A stretch of 64,000 nt of DNA from Pseudoips prasinana (lineage: Eukaryota; Arthropoda; Insecta; Lepidoptera; Nolidae): the NCBI GenBank assembly GCA_951640165.1, contig OX621252.1:13238501-13302500 (forward strand), in the 5' to 3' direction. The notes beneath the pieces were generated by a model. It made no database searches, was not told where the DNA came from, and saw only the letters and a program-made list of their open reading frames with translations. The position numbers and the translations under genes were made by a program. The first letter of the stretch is position 1; every line of letters begins with the position of its first letter. Below, piece by piece: positions 54,524-64,000 of the stretch.

Positions 54524-55095
54524 CAGTAATACCCCGCTTTACGCGAGGGATACGTTCCGGAAAAAACCGCGTTAACTGAATTTCGCGTAAATCGAGGTTT
54601 ATGATTAAACATAGTCAAAATTTAATAAAAAAAATTACGAATCATTTCATCGCACAGTCGATTCTGAGAGTCCAAAATCTCTCCCAGCAATTGTTGCTTT
54701 ACCTCCATTTTCCAGTATTCTTAACACTTTTATCTTCAATTCCAAAGTTACGTTTTTACGCTCTTTTTTCTTTATAGGCGTCATTTTTGACGTAGCGTTA
54801 AATTATGTATGCATGTAATCTCCAATAAATGTTAAAACACGACTGCCAGCCGAACTAAACACGACTGAACAAATGAAACGAATGAGGGCATCCCCATAAA
54901 ACAAAGACTTAGGACGAGGAATCCCTAATTCTTCAATCAGAATGTTCAGAGGAAGGAATAACCAAAGAGAAGTTAATGACTACATTATGTTTAACACATT
55001 CTTTCGCGTAATACAAGGCATTTGAACGCCAAAGTCTAAATTCGCGTTATAGTGAAACCGCGTATAATGGGGTCGCGTAAAGCGGGGTATTACTG
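54524..55095 (-). mobile_element. Tigger/pogo-type element, internally deleted
   Basis: The ends are CAGTAATACCCCGCTTTACG at the left and its inverted copy (CGTAAAGCGGGGTATTACTG) at the right, with TA duplications (54522-54523, 55096-55097). At 572 bp it keeps only the N-terminal DNA-binding part of a transposase (54647-54784). Confidence 0.85.
54647..54784 (-). pseudogene. Helix-turn-helix remnant of a pogo/Tigger transposase
   Basis: A 45-residue frame starts MTPIKKKERKNVTLELKIKV and ends AGRDFGLSESTVR. It matches the first CENP-B/Psq-type helix-turn-helix of Tigger transposases. The catalytic DDE domain is gone. Such a remnant could in principle still bind the element ends, but no evidence of expression is visible. 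Confidence 0.7.
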
Positions 55096-55852
55096 TATTT
55101 TCAGTCCAACACTCACACACAAAGAAATGTTTCTAGTAGATGAGAATGTAAATTAAGTTGAGATATCCTACTAATATTTAATGAAAATGAAAAGGCTTAA
55201 CAGATTATGATGAAATATACAAGGGATATATTTTTGACTCTGTAATATTGGGGTTTCGATGGGATAATAAAAGAATTACATACTCACTTCAATACGAACC
55301 ATTATTGGGGGATGAAAAGTAACCTTTATCTTATTCTACAAAATTTCCAGGAAGTAACAGTAACCTAAAATCATTATTTAAAAATTATTTGTTTCCGGCC
55401 ACCACAACTGGGTATAAAAGTAATTATGCTGTTTATTAATTAGCAATTTTAGATGATTTTTTATTTAATTAATACTTGTTGAAGATAGATCTTAGTAACC
55501 TCTTTTGCCGTTATACTGTCAAAACATAGAAGATTGAAGCAGACGATTATCAATTATTGAATTTGCAATATGAGATGCATAGAATATTATTTGTTTCCAT
55601 CACTTCATTATCCCTTGTTTGTGCCATACCACCAGCTGTTACAACAGGTACAATAAATGTGGAATCTTGTAAAAAAGTACTAAACCAACATGCAATTATA
55701 CTAATGTGAGACAACTCCAAATTAATAATATTGAAAAGTATAACATCCCTGCAGAGCTATATAGTATAGGGCAAAGTATGATAATGGGGGCTGTTTCACA
55801 GGACACCTGACCAAAATATGTAGCCTAGGTATAATGGGATTTTTATAATAAA
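55096..55852. other. AT-rich spacer, nothing recognised
   Basis: No coding or repeat structure identified. Confidence 0.4.
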
Positions 55853-56100
55853 TATCTTGGGGCAACAACATACTGCCATCTGATCCTAAACTAAGCAAAG
55901 TACAGGCTTTGCTATGGCAACCACATAACTGATAAACTAACTTATTTATTACTAAATACATACATATTATTGAAAATTATACACACAACTCAGAACCAAC
56001 AATCATGTTCATCATACAAAGATTTGTCCCAGGTGGGAATTGAACCCACAACCCCTAGCTTAGTAGTTAGGGTCACTAACCTCTAGACCAACAAGCCACA
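55853..56100 (-). repeat. tRNA-derived SINE, family A
   Basis: The body has CTGCCATCTGATCCTAAACT and AATCATGTTCATCATACAAA. The head contains GGTGGGAATTGAACCCACAA, whose complement carries the B box. It lies about 240 bases downstream of the RPB3 stop. Confidence 0.75.
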
Positions 56101-56336
56101 GTTGAATACTACAACCATTCTTTTAAACCTAGAGGGAACTTGTGGAAAATGTGGGGTGTTATCAATTAAAGATTCACATAGTAGTCAAACAACAATGGAA
56201 TATTACTGATTTTTATATTGTTATCTCACTTACAATATTGTTAACAGACCTCCATTTGGATGTGTAGTAACTTTAAGCATCCAATAAAATCCATATAAAC
56301 AATAGCATGTATTTATTTTAAATAAATTAACTTAGA

Positions 56337-57164
56337 TTAATGGATTGCAAGGGCATCATTTTGGGCTTCTTGTGCCAGTTGTACTTGTAAATTGAGAAGT
56401 TTATTTTTCAACACAACAATACCCATGAGGACTATGTTCTCTGGTTTAAGAGCTCCTGCGGACTCCACATTGTAAAAGAATTTGTTAGGCTTGGCTTCCC
56501 AATTGAACTCAGCTTCAAATTGGTCATCATCCAGTTCTGTATGCTCACTCTTGGGCCACTCATCAGGCTTGGGAAATAGTGTATGTCGCATAATATTGTC
56601 AGGGTCATATTCGAAACAAACTCCAGCTGTTGGATTCCATTTAGCATGTTCTTTACCAAATCCCTTCTTTGCATAGGCTCTCAATTTCAACTCTTGCCCT
56701 TTACGTAGTTTGATAATTAAAATTTCATCAGCTTCGCCATAGTCCGCTTGGTCCTCATCCCTATGCCGGGAGGTCACTGGCACTACTCTGGGGTCGCTGG
56801 ACTTGAGGTCTGCCGTAGTCACGTGCCTGGTCTGGTCACCGGTACATTTTACGTCGAGAGTAAACTCTACACTGCATTCCGAACAGAAATCTGCGCACAT
56901 ACAATCGCGAGAATAACGGATTTTATCAACCACATCGTCCGATATAAGTGGGATGAGACCGACGCGATGAGCGAGAAATTCGTCACTAAGTACAGTAGAA
57001 TTGGCCTCGAGTTGGACCCAGTCGATGGCCATGGTCGGTGTTTCGGCGATAAAGACGCGTCTCATACTGTTGGCAACGCTTAATTCGGTGTCTTCCACTA
57101 TGAATTTTACATTGTCGTCGGTCAGCTCTGTAATGTGTACAGAAGGTTGGTTCGCGTAAGGCAT
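56337..57164 (-). CDS. Polr2C (RpII33): DNA-directed RNA polymerase II subunit RPB3
   Basis: This intronless 275-residue frame encodes the RPB3 subunit, which pairs with RPB11 in the alpha-like assembly platform of RNA polymerase II in the nucleus. The N-terminus [20 protein letters not shown], then [20 protein letters not shown] and [13 protein letters not shown], are the alpha-type dimerisation motifs. [14 protein letters not shown] supplies the four-Cys zinc-binding loop. [20 protein letters not shown] is the highly conserved family block. Length equals that of other insect RPB3 proteins. The frame is open for 18 more codons upstream, but the Met at 57162-57164 matches the family start. 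AATAAA on the minus strand at 56312-56317 can end the transcript. The single-exon form is common for this gene in insects or could reflect retroposition; nothing here distinguishes the two. Confidence 0.95.
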   Translation of the reverse strand: MPYANQPSVHITELTDDNVKFIVEDTELSVANSMRRVFIAETPTMAIDWVQLEANSTVLSDEFLAHRVGLIPLISDDVVDKIRYSRDCMCADFCSECSVEFTLDVKCTGDQTRHVTTADLKSSDPRVVPVTSRHRDEDQADYGEADEILIIKLRKGQELKLRAYAKKGFGKEHAKWNPTAGVCFEYDPDNIMRHTLFPKPDEWPKSEHTELDDDQFEAEFNWEAKPNKFFYNVESAGALKPENIVLMGIVVLKNKLLNLQVQLAQEAQNDALAIH

Positions 57165-58191
57165 TATTGCCGCCGCGAAATAATATCGTATATTATACAA
57201 TATCACAAAACAGTCCACAGAGGAAATTCAGTATTGATATTGTTGATCAAAGAGAACAAAAAAGAGAATGCAACAAACTACGTTTATTGTTGATAAATAA
57301 CCTCTACTACACGAAAAGTGACATGACTCACTTGCAGTGTTGCCTCTTTAGAAATTATAGTATAGTAGGTAGCAAAGATATTACAATGTAATATCTTTGG
57401 TAGGTAGTCTTTGAACTGTATAGTAGTCTTTGGTGTTGCCAAACCGAAGAAACATAAAACAACGGCTTACCAATAAAAAGCAGGATAAACCATAAAGATG
57501 GTAAAGTTAGCGGAGTATAGCAACAAACACGTGATGCGAACCAAAGTTCAAAAAAACAACCACGAGCGGTCAAAAGAAACCGAAATAGGATCACATTTGT
57601 GTGTGTGTCGATTTTCACATACTTATTAATAGTGCTAAAATAGAATGGGATGGTATTTTGCATGGCTCTAACTACGATTCTGGAGTGAAAGAAAATTATT
57701 TAATAAAATCTCAGAAAATCATCTCGGTCAAAACTTTCCTCGTATTTTTAAAAAACAATTACCTACTTTTATTTTAATGATTTTCCTTTATCCTCAATTT
57801 ATATCAATAATATCTTCAGTACTTTTAGACACATTTTCCTTTTTGTCGCTTCAATTGCGTAGCTATTTCGAATTTAGAGTAAAGTAGTTGTGTTTAATAG
57901 TTGTAGTCTATGTTCTGTTGCGTAATTTGCTTTTCAACGACTGGATCATATATATTTCATGAATCAAATCTTGAAAGTTGTAGCTACAACACAATACAAT
58001 ATATAGTTACATGCTCAAGCTCTTTTGTAGCTTGAGCCTGAAACTGTTATTCCTGCACTGGGATCGTCCCTTGCACTAAGGTTGGAGAATTCCCACGAAT
58101 CCCGACAAAAGTAGATACTGCCATCATTGCGTCACTGCGTTTTATTAAATAGCGGTTCTAAAAAAAATATAATTATATATATTTTAACATA
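57165..58191. other. Region upstream of RPB3, no further gene recognised
   Basis: Contains a short palindrome CAAAGATATTAC-AAT-GTAATATCTTTG at 57373-57399. The RPB3 promoter should lie here. No TATA box stands out. Confidence 0.4.
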
Positions 58192-58451
58192 ATTTACTCA
58201 CGGCCATCTGAACTCAAAATAAGCTGAGCTTGTACTATGGAACCAAATAATTGATACAGTACATACGAGTCGTATAGAATCAAAACCAGCACCTGCACTT
58301 TGAATAAAAAAAAAAACGTTTTTTCTGTATGTTCTCTGGAAAATAACATTAGAATATAGTGATGTTAGTTGCTTAGGCATTATACAAATTACATAATAGA
58401 ACAAGTTTTGGCCTAATTCAAGTTATATTGCTATATTTGAAGTTTTAATTT

Positions 58452-58560
58452 TGCAGAATGCCGGGTTTGATACAAACAGGTCAAGAATGCCACATTTGTT
58501 ACCAAATATGTCGCAGATCGCCGGATTTGATGCCAAATAATTGACAGAATGCCGTTTTTG
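58452..58560 (+). repeat. Subterminal repeat array of the second DUF7869-type element
   Basis: Four degenerate units: CAGAATGCCGGGTTTGATAC, AAGAATGCCACATTTGTTAC, CAGATCGCCGGATTTGATGC and CAGAATGCCGTTTTTGAATT. Further units occur at about 59475-59575 and in the right end. Confidence 0.6.
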
Positions 58561-59230
58561 AATTTAACGAGAATATTGTTATTTTCAGGGGTGTCAAAAA
58601 TAAAAATATAATGAAATTATTTAATCGATATATAAAAAAATAGACTTTATAGCTTATATTATTAATAAAATAGTATTTAACGTATTAATACTACTAACCT
58701 ACTATTAATAACATTATATACGTAAATCTCACAAAAAGCCTTTGCTCGTAATGTATTCACTCGTTTTTCTGTGATCAAAAGATTTTTTTACAGGAATCTT
58801 TTTCCGACTTTATGTTTTCAGTCAGTTCCAAGCATATGAAATTCTGTGTTTTGTTACTCCGAAAATCATCATGAAATTGTTTTGGCATATCAGGACTTTT
58901 TTATTACTGATGTAAACCGAATATTTTATTGTAGTCTGCGTTTTGCCTATGTTTGAAGTTCTATTTTGGATGGGTACAATCGAGCAAAATTTTAATATCA
59001 TGCTAACTTGGTCTATTTTTTAGTATAAGCATAAAATGTTCTATGCAGTTTCATATCTGAGCCTTAGATAATGAAACACACTGAAGCGATTTTGTGTCAT
59101 GCATATTTTGCGGAGTATCTAGTTAAAACATAAAATAAAGCTCAATCCACCAAGCAAGTTATAATACAACCGATAAAACCCACAATACTTTCAGCATTAT
59201 AAGTGGCAGCCCTACTTCTTATACTTACTT

Positions 59231-59293
59231 CAATCTCTTCGCCAAGTTTCGTTTCCAATTTTCGGGGTTCCTTTGGCGTTTCCGAGCAAACTT
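59231..59293 (-). pseudogene. Transposase exon 1 relic
   Basis: On the minus strand it reads KFARKRQRNPENWKRNLAKR, then a GTAAGT donor in the same phase as exon 1 of the complete element. The initiating Met region is not clear, and no downstream exon exists. Confidence 0.65.
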
Positions 59294-59620
59294 ATTGGTT
59301 ACAGGCGTAGGATGACAATCCCTGATTAGATTTTTAATAAAATCTTACAAAGTTCTATCTCAAGATCAATAATAAATAAATAAATAAAACACAGAGACAG
59401 CAGTAAGAAAAAATTAACGGACGCAATTAAACCAGGGCGATGGTTTTGGCACCTCTGATTGGTCGATGGTCTCAGATGGCCGTATTTGTTTTCAACCTAA
59501 CAATGATGGCCGGATTTGATACTGAACAGCAATTTTAAATTGACTTTTTGGCGCCATATAACCGCCTTTGACACCAAAAGAGGAAATGTAGGATCGTTAT
59601 TTTAAATTTTCTGTGTGATC

Positions 59621-61181
59621 CAGTGAACGCAAATAAACATGGAAACATTACTTCAAGGTAACTAAGCGCAATTCTCGACCCAATATCCCAATCAAACTGA
59701 CACAATGGAATACCGTCTCAGATTGGCCATAAATATTACCGCTCAGGTTCACCTTTTAAAAGTAGACATTATGACGTGAAGTTTGGGTCTAAATTGCCAT
59801 GTTCATGTCATTCGCCGAGGGAATTTTTATGCTATAAAGTGCAATGAAAATAATTCACCGTGACATTGATGTTATTAAAATAATATATAATTATGATTAA
59901 ATATACAGTTTCTTGAACTTTACGACAAGAGCTTTTCTTAGGTATTTGGCGAGTAATGGGTTTGTTTGCTATGATAATAAGGTAAATAAAACAAATTTGT
60001 AGTCAATTATTTATTATAATTATTATTTTCAATTTCCGTATACGTAACACTACCTATTAGGATTCCGTACCTTCAAAGGAAAAAACGGAACCCTTTTAGT
60101 GTCACTTTGTTATCCGTCCATCCCTCTGTCTATCAATACCCTTGATCTTGAAAACGCGTGGAGGACTCGACTTGAAATTATAGGTGATCTAGTATATATA
60201 CAGGGTTACTTGTAAAACACCAACAACCTCGCAGGACTAGGAAGTTAACACTATAAGCAACAGCTAACTCTACGCGTATCGCAAAGATTACGTAAGCCGC
60301 CTGGTTACGTTATCTTTGCGATACGCGTAGAGTTATAAACGTTCAAGTGTCAAATTAAATTAATATTGACTTTTTACAAAAAAAATATATAGATATAGAT
60401 AAAAATACAAATTATCAAAAGTAAATAAATGTTATTGCTTATGGGTTTAGCTATCTAGTCCTGCGAGGTTGTTGGTGTTTTACAAGTTACCCTGTATATA
60501 TATAAATAAAAAAGAATTGCCTGTTTATAATGTAAATCTTACCGTACAAATGGGAATAGCGTTTGTTTTAGCTTCCTGTATCCCTTTTTTGAGACAGGAA
60601 AAATCGTCATTGCTGAAATGAACCGAGCATACCCTTGTCGTTTTATTTGGGCTCCATTCAATTGCATTCCTTTCCAAAGGAACGGCTTTCGTCTATAGTT
60701 CTCTTCACTTTAGATCACGTGGAAATCTGAAGTAACCAAGCAATTTTAATACCACCATTACCATTCTTTTGTACAAACTCTAAAGATGCTGAGTATTTTA
60801 TCTAAGATTGTTATAAAATGAATAATTATAATAAATTAAAATATTTATCATAATTTTTGTGTCGAAAAATAAATTGATTCGTTTGCATAACAACATCACC
60901 ATACATTTTGTGTGAACTAGATTGACTTCATATTTAATAAAATATATAGCGATGTACTTACCCGTAATAACTAATTCCAACACTCTTGTTATGCAAATGA
61001 GATTTGCATTTTTGTAAATTAAACACGCTGAAACCAATTACTGACAGACGACCGCCATTGATGCCTGTAGTGCGCAAACTCGGTCCGCGGCACAATTTTT
61101 AAGCCCCACCTACCGTGGCACAATCTACGTTGGGTCATTTTCGCGAGCTAGGAATGCTTCCATGTTTATTTGCGTTCACTG
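59621..61181. mobile_element. Non-autonomous hAT-type element nested in the second DUF7869-type element
   Basis: It starts CAGTGAACGCAAATAAACAT and ends with the inverted copy. GTGTGATC occurs directly at 59613-59620 and 61182-61189, an 8-bp duplication. At 1561 bp it has no recognisable transposase and contains a MITE at 60201-60494. Confidence 0.75.
60201..60494. mobile_element. MITE with 40-bp perfect terminal repeats and internal hairpin
   Basis: The arms 60201-60240 and 60455-60494 are perfect inverted repeats (CAGGGTTACTTGTAAAACAC outward end) in a TATATATA context. Inside, 60266-60295 and 60305-60334 form a 30-bp stem with one mismatch and a 9-base loop. Confidence 0.85.
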
Positions 61182-61405
61182 GTGTGATCACATAAAAGTA
61201 TCATTTTTTGACAGATTGCCGGCATTGTTTCTATACGACTCACACTACATTTCTTTTGTAAATACTTACTTATATAGATAATTACTCCTAGAATCAGGAC
61301 AAACAGACATGTTGATGCACACAATTATCTGTCCTGGGTAGAAATCGAACCCACGACCTCCGGTCTGAAATGCAGGCTTTTGCTAATCTCGCCAACAGGC
61401 CCGTC

Positions 61406-62403
61406 AAAATATTTACGTGGTTATTTGAAAAACACCCCGCTTATTTGTTTTAGTATAATTCCCGAATCGACACAGATGTTATATTTTATGTCAAATAATC
61501 TAAATGCTCAAAGCAAATAATGGAAAAAATTAAACTGTATACTCTCCATGTTACAACGCAGCCTTCGAATGCTCGAAGAACGCAGCAGATATTTTATTAT
61601 AGGGACATTAATTTAGTTCCAAAATGATTCCTTTATTAGATATTATTTTATTGTTCCCTTCTCTATGAGAAACCAAACAATCTAAATTGACTGATCAACC
61701 CGCCAATTGAATTAATAATTCTTTTTTAACCGGCGCTGGCGACTACGATAAATCGGTTGGTATCTTCGAGCATAGACAAGTTGTTATGTTTCTAATGCTT
61801 TATATAAGTGGTGATCACGTCGTCCGGATTGTCCAAGACGCTCCAAGGACGAAGGCGGTGCTTACGTGGGAGTTACCTACGAAGGGCTGTAATGAACCTT
61901 CTATACCACCTAATGGCTTGGATGGTGAGAGGTAGCGATGGAAGCGGGAACTTTCATCGATTGAACTCATCAATAGCTAGAACTTCCAGGGAACTCTCGT
62001 TCACTCACGCATCAAATAAGTAATCAAATAAACTTTAAATTTATAGCTACAAATCCAAATTTTGGTGGATGATGGGAAAGCGCTGGTAAAAACTGTATCC
62101 AGTAAGTAGATGGCAATATTGTAAAGTCTAAACTGTGATAATATTTTTTTGTGTTATCTATGCAACACTTTCTTTACGATACTTTAAAAAGTTGCCTGAT
62201 TTCAAAAACTTATTGATACCTAAGGAACTATTCTCGCGCATTATTGTCGGTTCTGCTTTATAATTCAAATGCTTGATATGAAATATACATATTATCTTAA
62301 AAAGCATACGAGAGGGCTAATTTCAAGCCACAACCTCTGCCCCTGAATTCATAAAAGCCATAATTCGTATCACGAAGAAAACATTCGGAGGATGTCAACT
62401 TAG
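61406..62403. other. No gene recognised
   Basis: A 71-codon frame at 61808-62023 is comparatively GC-rich but shows no recognisable domain or splice context. I leave it unassigned. Confidence 0.4.
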
Positions 62404-63045
62404 ACTTCTAAAAAACCGGCCAAGTGCGAGTTGGACTCGCACATGAAGGGTTCCGTAGCAGCAAGTATTTCAGTTGATTAAATAAAAGGTAAATTACGGT
62501 TTACGATTTATGACGTATTAAAAAAAACTATTTACTAGATCTCGTTCAAACCAATTTTCGGTGGAAGTTTGCATGGTAATGTACACCATATATTTTTTTT
62601 TAGTTTTATCATTCTCTTATTTTAGAAGTTACAGCGGGGGTCATTTTACCCAAAGATATTATAATATATCTTTGATTTTACCACTTTCGAAGTGTCTCTC
62701 GCCACAAAAATTATATTAGTAACCTCAATATCATTTTTGGAGACCTATCCATAGATACCCCACCATGCATGGGTACGATAAAAAATATTTTTTGTGTTTC
62801 AGTTCTATGTATGGGTAACCCCCCAAAATTATTGTTCTTTTTCTATTTTTGTGTGAAAATCTTAATGCGATTCACAGAATACATCTACTTACCAGGTTGC
62901 AACAGTACAACTCTTTTTTTATAGTTTCGGAAAAAAGTGGCTGTGACATACGGTTGGACAGACAGACAGACAGATATGACAAATCTATAAGGGTTCCGTT
63001 TTTTGCCATTTGGCTACGGGACCCTTTAGGAAGGAAAAAGAGGAA
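62404..63045 (+). repeat. Dispersed repeat with CCGGCCAAGTGCGAG and GGGTTCCGT motifs
   Basis: It begins AAAAAACCGGCCAAGTGCGA, then GACTCGCACATGAAGGGTTC. It ends with a GACAGACAGACAGACAGA microsatellite and GGGTTCCGTTTTTTGCCATT. The inverted relative is 28395-28565, and a scrap lies at 60057-60120. The class is unknown to me; it is abundant in Lepidoptera from memory. Confidence 0.6.
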
Positions 63046-63533
63046 GATAGTTTTGTTCCTAAATATTCGAAATAAAATTTACAGTTTGTAAGTGGGGCAG
63101 TCAAACCAGTATGTATTTGTCTAATATGTATTGAAAATATTCGATCATGATAATTCCATCGTTGCCTTTTTAGAAAAAGTAAACTTGTAAGCGTAGTTTT
63201 TGGGCGTGTTCAGTTGCTGATATTGAGGTACTATTTAATTGTTTTTGGCAGATAACACGATCCATTATGATTATTAATATAATAGGAGAGTTAGTAAAGT
63301 AATATTTAGTTCTTTACTAACTATCCTGTCAAACATATCAAATATAAAGTCTTTAATTGTTTGTTGTTGATTCGACACTATGAAGGCAGCCAGCATAAAA
63401 TAAAGCAAAATAAAAATTTTTGAAAAAAACCCACGACGATAAAAATCTCTTCGAAAAAGAATAAAATAACTCAAAACCCCCGACTTAACCCAATTATTAT
63501 GTAACGAAATATTATAATAGACGTAAAAATACT

Positions 63534-64000
63534 TTCTAAAAAAGAGTTGATATCTCGAGAAATCGGTAATAGATATACTTAATTACCTAAACAATGCATA
63601 TCGATGTTTACAGTTTTTTCCTAACGTGTCTGTTTCTCGATGATATACTTAAATGTAGCGATAATAATTTTACCATAATACATAACTGAGGAATATCCGT
63701 CGGGGGCTGCCATTGACCCAGCTAAAGTTTTTCTAGTGACGTGAATTCAATTATTGAAGAATTGTAGATGTTTAACGCCGACATTAAATACACTTATGAG
63801 TATGATTAAATTTTTGTTGAAATTTCATATAGGAAAGGCAGCCCCCGACGGATATTCCTCGGTTATGTATTATCGCTACATTTAAGTATATCTTCGAGTA
63901 ACAGACACGTTAGGAAAAAACTGTAAACATCGATATGCATTGTTTAGGTAATTAAGTATATCTATTACCGATTTCTCGAGATATCAACTCATTTTTAGAA
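63534..64000. mobile_element. Foldback element with ~170-bp inverted arms, cut by the window end
   Basis: The left arm 63534-63711 and right arm 63837-64000 are inverted copies (left starts TTCTAAAAAAGAGTTGATAT, right ends ATATCAACTCATTTTTAGAA), with a few differences and a ~125-base spacer. The outer right end is at or beyond the window edge. Confidence 0.8.

Larger units (their letters stand above)
58267..61241 (-). mobile_element. Second DUF7869-type transposon, internally deleted
   Basis: The ends GAGTCGTATAGAATCAAAAC (left) and GAGTCGTATAGAAACAATGC (right, read inverted) are related to the termini of the 9878-12983 element (GAGTCATCTAATAACAAAGG). It shares the subterminal repeat type and keeps a relic of transposase exon 1 at 59231-59293, but has no transposase core. 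A hAT-type element sits inside it. Confidence 0.7.
58192..61405 (-). repeat. SINE family A copy split by a nested transposon
   Basis: The tail half is 58192-58266 (CACGGCCATCTGAACTC...) and the head half is 61242-61405 (GGGTAGAAATCGAACCCACG...GGCCCGTC). The flanks of the insertion read ATAC at the left and ACAC at the right, a probable decayed 4-bp duplication. Confidence 0.7.

Noticed and set aside
56748..57083. 111-codon plus-strand frame
   Set aside because: Antisense shadow of RPB3.
61808..62023. 71-codon GC-richer frame that might be an exon
   Set aside because: No recognisable domain in any frame, and no flanking splice sites that join to anything nearby.

Overview
The window looks like a stretch of a lepidopteran (moth or butterfly) nuclear genome. 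The evidence is AT-rich sequence, genes split by GT-AG introns, tRNA-derived SINEs, Helitron-like repeats ending in CTAGT, an RTE LINE with a TGATGA tail, a LINE ORF1 with a baculovirus FP25K-like domain, and an endogenous errantivirus. I count four host genes: ribosomal protein S25 (RpS25, +, 3632-7575), two tandem paralogues of a PLP-dependent threonine/serine dehydratase with a C-terminal ACT-like domain (TD1, -, 8031-30928; TD2, -, 33063-47644), and the intronless RNA polymerase II subunit gene RPB3 (-, 56337-57164). Nearly everything else is mobile DNA or its decayed remains.

Layout. 1-2040: LINE on the minus strand, cut by the window edge. 2041-7575: Helitron-like repeats and RpS25. 8031-30928: TD1, whose introns hold a 3.1-kb DNA transposon with a DUF7869-like transposase (9878-12983), a CR1-like LINE (17064-24445) broken by an RTE LINE and a Jockey-like LINE, and a hAT-type element (25235-25998). 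31365-32900: LINE and SINE debris between the paralogues. 33063-47644: TD2, with a complete errantivirus provirus (36746-44536) carrying apparently identical 253-bp LTRs in one intron. 48988-52653: Copia pol remnant. 53990-55100: repeats including a Tigger-type element. 56337-57164: RPB3. 58192-61405: a four-level nest (SINE, DUF7869-type transposon, hAT-type element, MITE). 62404-64000: repeat remnants and a long foldback element cut by the window end.

The two dehydratase genes share the lengths and phases of almost every exon, so they arose by tandem duplication. TD1 keeps a clean 429-codon reading frame across ten exons but has Val where the family has the PLP-binding Lys, and its phosphate-binding loop is altered. 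TD2 keeps the Lys but also has an unusual loop. TD1 is therefore probably a non-catalytic paralogue.

The strongest candidate for something poorly described is the DUF7869-type transposon. Its ends can be read directly: 32-bp perfect terminal inverted repeats, a 4-bp AAAT duplication, and an array of degenerate ~20-bp subterminal repeats. A second, internally deleted relative sits near the other end of the window. Both interrupt copies of the same SINE family.
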